Assembly: GCA_007123625.1 (NCBI GenBank)
Contig: SKKS01000446.1
Location: 1 to 5,582, forward strand
DNA length: 5,582 nt
Source of the DNA: Paracoccaceae bacterium
Lineage (GTDB): Bacteria > Pseudomonadota > Alphaproteobacteria > Rhodobacterales > Rhodobacteraceae
Reading direction: 5' to 3'
Position numbers and translations under genes: made by a program. The notes beneath the pieces are model-generated. The model did not search any database, had not been told where the DNA came from, and was given only the letters and a program-made list of their open reading frames with translations. This document shows positions 1 through 5,582 of the stretch, piece by piece; within the stretch, counting starts at the first letter, position 1; each line of letters starts with the position of its first letter.

Positions 1-128
1 CCGGCCGGCTGATCGGAACCTTGCTGTCCGGCGTCAGCTATCAGCTCGGCGGGTTGCCGCTGTGCCTGCTGACAGCGGGCGTCATGGCTCTGGCCAGCTG
101 GCTGGCCGCACGGCGCCTCACCGCTTGA
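1..128 (+). CDS. MFS transporter, C-terminal fragment (ArsJ-like), 5' end outside window
   Basis: Only the last 41 codons are present, read in the frame whose codons begin at position 3 and ending at TGA 126-128. The peptide contains GRLIGTLLSGVSYQLGG followed by a hydrophobic segment (CLLTAGVMALASWLAA) and a short basic tail, RRLTA. That is one end-of-protein membrane helix with a cytoplasmic tail, as in the twelfth helix of major facilitator transporters. The GRL-GTLLSG-YQ-GG pattern resembles, from memory, the end of ArsJ-type organoarsenical exporters. In known ars operons ArsJ exports 1-arseno-3-phosphoglycerate made by a GAPDH-like partner, which would be expected upstream, beyond the left edge. 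Family membership (MFS) is fairly likely; the ArsJ assignment is tentative. It converges on the minus-strand operon and has no evident functional link to it. Confidence 0.6.
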   Translation, partial: GRLIGTLLSGVSYQLGGLPLCLLTAGVMALASWLAARRLTA

Positions 129-733
129 ACAGGAACCGCGGCGCTGACGCCAGGACGCCAGCGCCGCTCCGGGATAGTGACCCACCGAATGATGCAGGAG
201 CGCCGACGATCAGAGAGGTCAGGGCCCGATCAGGATACCACTGCGGGCAGTCTGACGGTGGAATTGTCGGTCAGCCATGTGCCGATGCTGGACGATCGCA
301 AGAACCGCCGGCTGGCCGGCTTGCCGGGCACCCGCCAGCGCCGATCAGGCCCCGCCCATGCTGCGGTTGCGCGAGCGGGATTCGGCCCGGCTGATCCGGC
401 ATATCCATGCCCGGAGGCGCCCGAAGCAGCCCTGTCCGCGCCTCGCCCCGCAACGCCCCCTGCAGGACAAGCCGATATCGGCAATGCCCCGTTTCGCACC
501 CGGTGTCATGCACCTGCCGTGAACGGCTGATGGTCACGAACAGTCACGTGGGCAATTCGCCGACGGCATGACCGCCTGCAAATCCGCCCGGCGCCTGAAG
601 GTGCCCGGCGGCCTCATCCCCCTGGCATGCATCCTCAACCCGATCCACCAGATGGCGGGGCCGAACAACCAGGCGCCGAAAAGGTGCTGCAAGCTCGTGG
701 CTGCGCGGGATCGTGAGGGTTCATGGCCGCTTT
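129..733. other. Convergent intergenic region, about 600 bp, no supported gene
   Basis: This region separates the 3' end of the plus-strand MFS gene from the 3' end of the minus-strand operon. Open frames exist on both strands, as expected in GC-rich DNA, but none has a recognisable domain, a clear ribosome binding site and uninterrupted coding character. Contents seen: the hairpin at 138-167; a 12-bp perfect palindrome GCCGATATCGGC at 471-482; two near-copies of GTCACG at 533-538 and 543-548, the second within CACGTG; and an imperfect GC-rich repeat at 586-595/600-609 with a 4-nt loop. Two stretches (about 230-460 on plus, about 534-700 on minus) have coding-like codon choice but are broken or lack a start. 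They may be gene remnants. No T-tract terminator was seen downstream of the operon. Confidence 0.6.
138..167 (+). terminator. Candidate terminator hairpin after the MFS gene
   Basis: An inverted repeat starts 9 nt after the MFS stop codon. GCGGCGCTGACG (138-149) pairs with CGCCAGCGCCGC (156-167) around a 6-nt loop, giving a 12-bp stem with one A-C mismatch. Position and strength fit a transcription terminator. No T-run follows on either strand, so it is not a canonical intrinsic terminator; it may act as a 3'-end stabiliser or with Rho. The placement is seen in the sequence; the function is inferred. Confidence 0.4.
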
Positions 734-1480
734 TCAGTCGAGCATCATGTGATGACTGATGTTTTCATGCAGACCTGTCATGTGCAGATCAAACGCCGGA
801 GCTAGCCGAACCGGTTTTTTGCTTTCCATACCGGTCAGTGACAAGCTCAGGCCATGCCCGATTGCAGGAGCCGTACTGGCAAGGCGACCAGCCCAAACGG
901 TTTGTATGGCGCGGTGACTGTGCCCCGCGATGATGCGACGAACCGAACTGTCGGTCAGCAAACGGGAAAGAGCACCCGCGTTCTGAAAGCCGGGCTCGTC
1001 CAGATGGAGGGGCAGGGTCGGGAAGGGCGGATGGTGCAGTGCCAGGAGCGACGGCAACTGCAGATTCCCGAGGACACCTGCCAGCCAGTCCAGCCGCGTC
1101 GCATCAAGTCCGGTGCGACCATCCGGCAAGGTGGTGTCCAGCGCGATCAGTCGCAGATCAGCAATCTGCATGGTGAAGCTCAAATGATCGCAGGCGAACT
1201 CGGCCCGGTCTTCGAAGGCTGTGCGAAAGCCCGCTGCGTCGTCGTGATTTCCGGGCAACGGCACCAGCGGAACAGGGGCTTCGCGCAAGATGGGTATTGC
1301 ATGCGCATAACCCTTTGCACTGCGGTCGATGATGTCGCCGGTCAGGACTATTGCATCTGGACGTCGGTCCATCGCCGCGATCTTCGCAAATGCCTGGCGC
1401 ATCGCGGCCTTGGGATCATGGCACGGGTCTGCGCCATCGTCACGCAAATGCGGGTCGGTAAGCTGCGCAATCAAGGCCAT
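734..1480 (-). CDS. Class III metallophosphoesterase (CpdA/GpdQ-like phosphodiesterase)
   Basis: The protein has 248 residues and the full motif set of the calcineurin-like metallophosphoesterase fold: D9-x-H11 (TDPHL), G48-D49 (LTGDIID), G77-N78-H79-D80, H149-H150 (ALHHPPF) and G186-H187-S188-H189. These residues bind a two-metal centre that hydrolyses phosphodiesters. The order, spacing and length fit the class III cyclic-nucleotide phosphodiesterase group, which includes CpdA and the glycerophosphodiesterase GpdQ. No signal peptide is visible, so it should be cytoplasmic. The ATG at 1480 lies 4 nt after the permease stop, with a GGA Shine-Dalgarno overlapping the last permease codon 7 nt upstream, so translational coupling is likely. 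Being last in a phosphonate/ABC operon, it may cleave an imported phosphodiester or phosphonate ester instead of cAMP. The fold is certain by motif; the substrate is inferred. Confidence 0.9.
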   Translation of the reverse strand: MALIAQLTDPHLRDDGADPCHDPKAAMRQAFAKIAAMDRRPDAIVLTGDIIDRSAKGYAHAIPILREAPVPLVPLPGNHDDAAGFRTAFEDRAEFACDHLSFTMQIADLRLIALDTTLPDGRTGLDATRLDWLAGVLGNLQLPSLLALHHPPFPTLPLHLDEPGFQNAGALSRLLTDSSVRRIIAGHSHRAIQTVWAGRLASTAPAIGHGLSLSLTGMESKKPVRLAPAFDLHMTGLHENISHHMMLD

Positions 1481-1484
1481 GGAC

Positions 1485-3158
1485 TCATCCAGAAAACGCG
1501 CTGCTGCCCTGACGGGCCAGCCACAGATTGACCGCCAGCAGGATCGCCGAAGTGATGGTAATGGCGATCATGCTCATCGCCATGCCGGTCTGCACCGACC
1601 CCTGCTCGAACTGGGAAAACACGAATGTGCCGACCGTTCGCATGCCCGCAGGCGCCAGCATGATGGAGGCCACCAGTTCGCGCGACGCGATCGCAAAGAC
1701 CAGCATCATCGCAGCGATCAGCGAGGGAGCCATCAGGGGAAGCGTGATGTGGCGCAGTGCGCGCAATTGCGTGGCACCCGCCACGCGGGCTGCATCATCC
1801 AGCGAACCGGAAATCTGGCGCAGACGCGCCACGGCGTAGCGGATCGGATAGGGCAGCAGAATGCCGACATAGGCGACAAGCAGAATTGCGGCGGTACCAT
1901 AAATCGAGATCGGCAGATAGGGCGAGTTCCAGAACAGGATGATCCCCACCGCCAGCACGATCGCGGGTATGGCGTTGGGCAACATTGACAGCCCGTCCAT
2001 AACCGCCCGACCCCGACCAGTGCCGCGCACCACGATATAGGCGACCAGACCGCCGATGGTGGCCGTCGCAAAAGCTGTCAGCACCGCAAGCCAGCCACTG
2101 GTCATGAGCGCCTGCCATGCGCGGCTGCCACTGCGAAATATCGGCTCGTAATGGCGCATGTCGAAGTTCGACCATCGCAACCCCCCCGATATCGTGCCCA
2201 TGAAGGATGTGACCGCGATCGCCGCCAGCGGGATCACGACGCCAATAAGCGCCACAAGTCCGAAAACACCCAGCACCGGCCAGCGCCATGCACCCAGATC
2301 GGCCTTTTCAGGGTTGGCGGGCTTTCCGGTCTGGCTGACATAGGAGCGGCGCGTGGCGATCCAGTTCTGCAGCGTGAAGGCCGCCAGCACCATCGCCATC
2401 AGCATGACAGACCCCAGCGCAGCACCTGACAGGTCGATCGGCCAGTCCGACAGGCGCGTGTAGATGCCTGTAACCAGCACCTCGAAACCGGTGCGCGAGG
2501 CCAGGGCTGCGGGGGTACCGAATTCCTCGATCGACATGGCAAAGACGATCAGAAGGCTGGCGGCAATGGCCGGAATTGACAGTGGCAGGGTGATCAGAAA
2601 AAACGCCTGCAGGGCGCCCGCCCCATGCACACGCGCCGCCGAGGCAAAGCGCTCGCCCACCATCTCCAACGCGCGGCTGACTGCGAAATAGACCAGCGGA
2701 AACAGGTTCAGCGTCATGACGAACGCCACGCCCGTGAAGCTGAACAGGAAGCGACCCATATCGAAGCCCGCGAGCTGGAAAAGATAGCCGCGTGGTTGCA
2801 GAGTCATCATCCAGGCAATGGCGGCGATGAAGGGCGGAATCAGGAAAGGGATCAGGAACACCACATCCCAAACCCGCGCCCCGGGCACATGAAACAGCCC
2901 GCGCAGGATGCCGATGGGCAGCCCGAATATCAGGCAGCCAATCATCACCGAAAAGGCCAGCAGCAGCGTATTGCGCGCCTGCATGAGCAGACGTTCATTC
3001 TCGGTAAGGATGACCAGTTTCGAAAACGCTCCCCCGAAGGAACCGCGGGCGAATTCCGGAAAAACGGCCTGCAACAGGATGAAAAGCACGGGCAACCCGA
3101 CCAGAATGATCAGCGCTGAGGCCGCCAGGGTGGTCGTGATCGATTGCGCGCGCAGCAT
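1485..3158 (-). CDS. ABC transporter permease, fused two-domain (FbpB/AepW/PhnU-V-like)
   Basis: The 557-residue inner-membrane protein has two copies of the binding-protein-dependent permease domain in one chain, as in FbpB-type permeases. The first half (about 10-270) begins with a helix at 13-33. It carries an EAA-type cytoplasmic loop at about 173-196, AARVHGAG followed by ITLPLSIP. The second half (about 290-550) carries the equivalent loop at about 455-478, DAARVAGA followed by ITLPLMAP. These loops dock onto the ATPase. A hydrophilic linker around 268-290 joins the halves, and about 12 membrane helices are apparent. The ATG at 3158 has a GAAAGG Shine-Dalgarno about 6 nt upstream. The gene follows the binding-protein gene after 67 nt containing a hairpin and ends 4 nt before the phosphodiesterase gene. 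Relatives are usually annotated as iron(III) permeases, but fused permeases also serve 2-aminoethylphosphonate importers. The neighbouring phnE favours the latter. Substrate is not readable from this protein. Confidence 0.9.
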   Translation of the reverse strand: MLRAQSITTTLAASALIILVGLPVLFILLQAVFPEFARGSFGGAFSKLVILTENERLLMQARNTLLLAFSVMIGCLIFGLPIGILRGLFHVPGARVWDVVFLIPFLIPPFIAAIAWMMTLQPRGYLFQLAGFDMGRFLFSFTGVAFVMTLNLFPLVYFAVSRALEMVGERFASAARVHGAGALQAFFLITLPLSIPAIAASLLIVFAMSIEEFGTPAALASRTGFEVLVTGIYTRLSDWPIDLSGAALGSVMLMAMVLAAFTLQNWIATRRSYVSQTGKPANPEKADLGAWRWPVLGVFGLVALIGVVIPLAAIAVTSFMGTISGGLRWSNFDMRHYEPIFRSGSRAWQALMTSGWLAVLTAFATATIGGLVAYIVVRGTGRGRAVMDGLSMLPNAIPAIVLAVGIILFWNSPYLPISIYGTAAILLVAYVGILLPYPIRYAVARLRQISGSLDDAARVAGATQLRALRHITLPLMAPSLIAAMMLVFAIASRELVASIMLAPAGMRTVGTFVFSQFEQGSVQTGMAMSMIAITITSAILLAVNLWLARQGSSAFSG

Positions 3159-3179
3159 GGCCGGCCTTTCAGGAACGCG

Positions 3180-3206
3180 AATGGCCCCGAGGCATTCGGG
3201 GCCATT
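3180..3206 (-). promoter_or_regulatory. Intercistronic hairpin between binding-protein and permease genes
   Basis: A perfect 11-bp inverted repeat lies at 3180-3190 and 3196-3206 (arm AATGGCCCCGA, 5-nt loop). In the minus-strand transcript it starts 19 nt after the binding-protein stop codon and ends 21 nt before the permease start. No T-run follows, so full termination is unlikely. In many importer operons a stem-loop after the binding-protein gene protects its mRNA or attenuates readthrough, yielding more binding protein than membrane components. That role is inferred here. Confidence 0.6.
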
Positions 3207-3225
3207 TCAGGCTTGAGCGAAGGCC

Positions 3226-4185
3226 TCAGCGGCCGGTCACGACCTCGTTGAAGCGCGCGATGATATCGTCGCGGCGCGCGAAAGCGGCATCTTCATCGAC
3301 CTCGATCACGTTCAACTCGTTGATACCGGGGCGCAGCCCGTCCACATCGGCACGCGCGGGCATCATCCAGGTATCGGCCACCAAGGCCTGCCCGGCATCG
3401 GACAGCACGAAATCGACGAAAGCTGTCGCGGCGTCGGGATTCGTGGTCGATTGCAGAATGAACATCGGGCGCGGTGCGATCACGGTACCGCTTTCCGGCA
3501 CGATCACCTCGATGGATTCGCCAGCAGCTGCGCGGGCATACGAAATATAGTCGACAGCACCGAATACCGCTGCGGCAGCGCCTTGAAGGACCGGGTTCAG
3601 CGCGGCGGCATTCGGCCCCGGTACGATCATGCCATTGTCTGCCAATGCCCCGAGCAGTTCCCAGGCTGCATCGCCCATTGCGGTTTCCAACCCTGCAATC
3701 AGGTCGAAGGCCGAGCCGGACTGCGCCGGATCAGGCATTGTAACCAGATCGCGATAGGCTTCGCCGGCCAGATCGGTCCATTCATTCGGCCGCGGGGTGC
3801 CACTTTGAGTATTCCACGAAATCGCCAGCGCCGAGATGCCCTGCGCCACATAATGGCTGTGCTTCAGGAAATCCGGCACGTTTTCCGCATTCGGCGACGT
3901 GTATTCCATCAAGAGGCCGCGCTCATGCATGTCTACCGCCGAGCCCCAGCTCGCAGAAACGACGACATCCGCCTGCGGGTTCGCCTCTTCGGCTTCGAGA
4001 CGGGCCATGACCTGACCGGTTGTGCCCTGAAACACGTTGACCGTGATGCCGGTCTCGGCCTGAAAGGCTTCCGCCAGCGCATCGGCCAGCCCGCCGGGGC
4101 CAGCCGTGTAGAAGGTCAGGGTTTCGGAATGGGCAAAGCCGCCGATGAGGGCAAAGCTGGTGGCCAATACAGTCGTGCGTAGCAT
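3226..4185 (-). CDS. Periplasmic ABC solute-binding protein (FutA/FbpA/AepX-like)
   Basis: The 319-residue protein has a signal peptide of about 20 residues: a basic Met-Leu-Arg start, a hydrophobic core and probable cleavage after FAHS, before ETLTFYT. No lipobox cysteine is present, so it should be soluble in the periplasm. The mature part follows the two-lobed type II binding-protein pattern of the SBP_bac_6/FbpA superfamily: LTFYTAG at the first strand, FQGTTGQVMARLEAE at 52-66, PDPAQSGSAFDLI at 151-163, VDYISYARAAAGE at 211-223 and VPESGTVIAPRPMFIL at 229-244. FbpA iron proteins have two adjacent tyrosines near the DYISY position; here the tyrosines are two residues apart (213 and 216), which argues against ordinary ferric binding. 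A strong AAGGA Shine-Dalgarno sits about 8 nt upstream of the ATG. The gene starts 17 nt after the ATPase gene ends. An organophosphonate ligand is the contextual guess. Confidence 0.88.
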   Translation of the reverse strand: MLRTTVLATSFALIGGFAHSETLTFYTAGPGGLADALAEAFQAETGITVNVFQGTTGQVMARLEAEEANPQADVVVSASWGSAVDMHERGLLMEYTSPNAENVPDFLKHSHYVAQGISALAISWNTQSGTPRPNEWTDLAGEAYRDLVTMPDPAQSGSAFDLIAGLETAMGDAAWELLGALADNGMIVPGPNAAALNPVLQGAAAAVFGAVDYISYARAAAGESIEVIVPESGTVIAPRPMFILQSTTNPDAATAFVDFVLSDAGQALVADTWMMPARADVDGLRPGINELNVIEVDEDAAFARRDDIIARFNEVVTGR

Positions 4186-4202
4186 GGGTTTTCCTTTTCG
4201 GG

Positions 4203-5276
4203 TCAGTGTGGAAAGATGCGCAGGCGATGTGTGTCGATCGCCAGCGGGATCTGGCTGTTCACAGCGGCGGGCCGGTCTGTCGGGCAGACAAGGCTGGCGG
4301 TTTCGTCATCAAGCCCCAGATGCAGCAGATATCGGTCGCCCTGGAACTGGCAGCGCAGTACTTGCGCCATCAGCGCGCCCTGCGGGTCAGGGCGGATCGC
4401 GGTGCGCGGGATCAGGATGCGCGCGGGCCCTTCGGGCGCCATCCCGGCAAGGGACGGAAGGGTCAGCCGTGCGCGCGTGCAGGTGAACCCGCTGGATGCG
4501 CACAGCTTGCCATCGACCAGCGCGCCGATATTCAGAAACCGTGCGACCTCGACATGCTCGGGTGCCGAAAACAATGCCTCGGGAGCGGCGATCTGCGCTA
4601 TCTCGCCATCAAGCATGACGGCTACGCGGTCGGCGAGGGTAAAGGCTTCGGCTTGATCGTGGGTGACATAGATCGCCGACAAGCCGAGTTCGCGCAGAAG
4701 TGTGCCGATTTCCAGCGCCAGCCCTTCGCGCAATTCGCGGTCGAGGTTTGACAGCGGCTCGTCGAACAGGACCAGTGGCGGCTCGGCGACGATGGCGCGC
4801 GCCAGCGCAACGCGCTGCTGTTGCCCGCCCGACAGCGTGCCGGGAAAGCGGTCTGTCAGATGCCCCAACCCAACCCGGTCAAGGGCGCGTCTTGCCCGTG
4901 CATCACGTTCGCCGCGACGCTGCTTGCGCATACGTAACGGAAAGGCAACATTGTCGAGCACGCTCAGATGCGGCCAGATCGCATAGTCCTGAAACACCAT
5001 GCCGATACCGCGCGCCTCTGGCGGGGCGTTGAACGCACTGCCATCGACCACGCGCTTGCCTGCAATTTGCATCAGCCCCGAACTGGCGGAAAGCAAGCCC
5101 GCGGCGATGCGCAACAGTGTGGTCTTGCCACAGCCCGAGGGCCCAAGAAGCGCTACGACTTCGCCCGGCGCAAGTTGCAGATCTATATTGCGCAGAACCC
5201 GCGTATCGCCAAAGGACTTGGCGATCCTGGATGCGGACATGGCAAAGGAACCGGCAGTCAGCACATCTGTCATCAT
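4203..5276 (-). CDS. ABC transporter ATP-binding protein (FbpC/PotA/AepV-like)
   Basis: The 357-residue cytoplasmic ATPase powers the adjacent permease. The nucleotide-binding domain is complete: Walker A GPSGCGKT at 45-52, Q-loop MVFQDYAIWPH around Gln96, signature LSGGQQQR at 148-155, Walker B LVLFDEP ending around 174, D-loop SNLD and the switch histidine in YVTHDQAEA at 206. The last 100 residues or so (ILIPRTAIRPDP, FQGDRYLLHLGL, the IFPH end) match the regulatory TOBE-like tail of FbpC/PotA/MalK ATPases. Three possible starts are clustered: GTG 5279, ATG 5276 and ATG 5273. The AGGAA Shine-Dalgarno at 5288-5284 is 4, 7 and 10 nt from them, so ATG 5276 is preferred. The sequence DYAIWPHLSV is usual in ferric and aminoethylphosphonate importer ATPases, so the sequence alone does not fix the substrate. 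It lies about 54 nt behind phnE. Confidence 0.92.
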   Translation of the reverse strand: MMTDVLTAGSFAMSASRIAKSFGDTRVLRNIDLQLAPGEVVALLGPSGCGKTTLLRIAAGLLSASSGLMQIAGKRVVDGSAFNAPPEARGIGMVFQDYAIWPHLSVLDNVAFPLRMRKQRRGERDARARRALDRVGLGHLTDRFPGTLSGGQQQRVALARAIVAEPPLVLFDEPLSNLDRELREGLALEIGTLLRELGLSAIYVTHDQAEAFTLADRVAVMLDGEIAQIAAPEALFSAPEHVEVARFLNIGALVDGKLCASSGFTCTRARLTLPSLAGMAPEGPARILIPRTAIRPDPQGALMAQVLRCQFQGDRYLLHLGLDDETASLVCPTDRPAAVNSQIPLAIDTHRLRIFPH

Positions 5277-5288
5277 CACGCGGTTCCT

Positions 5289-5321
5289 AGCAGGGTTTTG
5301 TAACAGTTTTCCGACCCTGCT
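5289..5321 (-). promoter_or_regulatory. Hairpin abutting the ATPase ribosome binding site
   Basis: A perfect 8-bp inverted repeat in the gap after phnE: AGCAGGGT (5289-5296) pairs with ACCCTGCT (5314-5321) around a 17-nt A/T-richer loop. In the minus-strand mRNA the 3' arm ends at 5289, immediately before the AGGAA Shine-Dalgarno (5288-5284). The hairpin could mark an mRNA processing point or modulate initiation at the ATPase gene; no T-run makes it a terminator. The repeat is seen directly; the role is inferred. Confidence 0.4.
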
Positions 5322-5330
5322 TCGGCCGGT

Positions 5331-5582
5331 TCAGATAATCGAATGGCGCACTTTCGCCGAGACCCATTCACTCGCAACCACTGTCCCGAGGATCACCAGA
5401 ACGATCAGCGAGACCTGCGGCCATGCCAGCATCTTCAGGCTGGAATTAAGCTGCGCCCCGATGCCACCCGCGCCGACAAGGCCCGGAATGGCGCTTTCGC
5501 GGATGTTGATATCCCAGCGAAACACGCTGATACCGTAGAAGGCTGGCAGCACTTGGGGCACGATGCCATATGTCAGGATCCG
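5331..5582 (-). CDS. phnE: Phosphonate ABC transporter permease PhnE, C-terminal part (5' end outside window)
   Basis: The last 83 residues of a minus-strand permease are present; the frame is open through the right edge, so the 5' end is missing. The GTG at 5561 is internal, not a start: in-frame codons continue upstream as RILTYGIVPQVLP, the end of the cytoplasmic coupling loop. The hallmark stretches of PhnE follow: FRWDINIRESAIPGLVGAGG, then a last membrane helix (VSLIVLVILGTVVASEW) and VSAKVRHSII at the C-terminus. PhnE forms the membrane channel of PhnCDE importers for phosphonates, phosphite or phosphate esters. Alphaproteobacteria often carry two phnE genes in tandem; which copy this is cannot be told. 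phnC and phnD are expected beyond the right edge. It is the best substrate clue for the operon, which continues about 54 nt downstream with a second importer. Confidence 0.9.
   Translation of the reverse strand, partial: RILTYGIVPQVLPAFYGISVFRWDINIRESAIPGLVGAGGIGAQLNSSLKMLAWPQVSLIVLVILGTVVASEWVSAKVRHSII

Larger units (their letters stand above)
734..5582 (-). other. Probable operon: phnE, second ABC importer (ATPase, binding protein, permease), phosphodiesterase
   Basis: Five consecutive minus-strand genes with gaps of about 54, 17, 67 and 4 nt form a likely single transcript, with its promoter to the right of the window. Each complete gene has its own Shine-Dalgarno, and the last pair overlaps signals in a coupled arrangement. 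The content (part of a PhnCDE importer, a complete FbpABC-like importer and a metallophosphoesterase) suggests a cassette for uptake and hydrolysis of an organophosphorus compound. Control by PhoB under phosphate starvation would be expected for phn genes, but no Pho box can be shown here because the promoter is not in the window. Confidence 0.7.

Noticed and set aside
471..482. 12-bp palindrome GCCGATATCGGC as an operator
   Set aside because: It is not near any promoter or gene start, being inside the convergent gap, so an operator role is unsupported.
808..838. Two ACCGGT palindromes flanking a T-run, resembling a terminator
   Set aside because: It lies within the phosphodiesterase coding sequence, and the T-run encodes lysines in the reading frame. 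The arms are self-palindromic restriction-like hexamers, not a specific long stem.
854..1531. Long plus-strand open frame of 225 codons opposite the phosphodiesterase gene
   Set aside because: It lies antisense to a gene with complete metallophosphoesterase motifs and its product shows no recognisable domain. It is a GC-rich shadow frame.
3451..4182. Plus-strand open frame of 243 codons opposite the binding-protein gene
   Set aside because: Antisense to a well-supported gene with signal peptide and Shine-Dalgarno; composition is Arg/Gly/His-rich and shadow-like.
5267..5273. CTGTCAT resembling half of a Pho box at the ATPase start, with another copy at 775-781
   Set aside because: Only single half-sites without the 11-bp spaced second copy; one lies inside a coding region and the other overlaps the start codons. 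Chance matches.
5331..5561. A separate small 76-residue gene starting at GTG 5561
   Set aside because: The frame continues open upstream to the window edge with PhnE-like sequence, so the GTG is an internal valine codon of phnE.

Overview
The window is GC-rich DNA that reads like an alphaproteobacterium, most likely of the Rhodobacterales/Rhodobacteraceae type. That placement is an inference from codon use, compact minus-strand gene packing and the style of the proteins; no rRNA or marker gene is present to confirm it.

Layout: (1) positions 1-128 hold the last 41 codons of a plus-strand MFS transporter, resembling the C-terminus of ArsJ-type exporters. (2) Positions 129-733 form a convergent intergenic stretch without a convincing gene. 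It has a strong GC-rich hairpin just after the MFS stop and two stretches of coding-like but broken sequence. (3) From the right edge down to 734, five genes run on the minus strand in transcription order: the C-terminal end of a PhnE phosphonate permease, an FbpC/PotA-like ABC ATPase, a periplasmic solute-binding protein, a fused two-domain permease, and a class III metallophosphoesterase. The four gaps are about 54, 17, 67 and 4 nt, so this looks like one transcription unit whose start lies beyond the right edge.

Working together: the three middle genes make a complete importer of the ferric/polyamine/2-aminoethylphosphonate superfamily (binding protein, ATPase with a TOBE-like tail, 12-TM fused permease). 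Because it sits directly behind a PhnCDE-type phosphonate permease gene, and because the binding protein lacks the adjacent tyrosine pair of classical iron-binding FbpA, the best guess is that it imports an organophosphonate or phosphoester (2-aminoethylphosphonate, glycerophosphonate or a glycerophosphodiester) rather than iron. The terminal metallophosphoesterase would then cleave an imported diester or phosphonate monoester in the cytoplasm.

Two intercistronic inverted repeats punctuate the operon. An 8-bp stem abuts the Shine-Dalgarno of the ATPase gene, and an 11-bp stem lies between the binding-protein and permease genes. They are candidate elements for uneven expression within the unit. 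No promoter, tRNA, rRNA, CRISPR array or insertion sequence was recognised.
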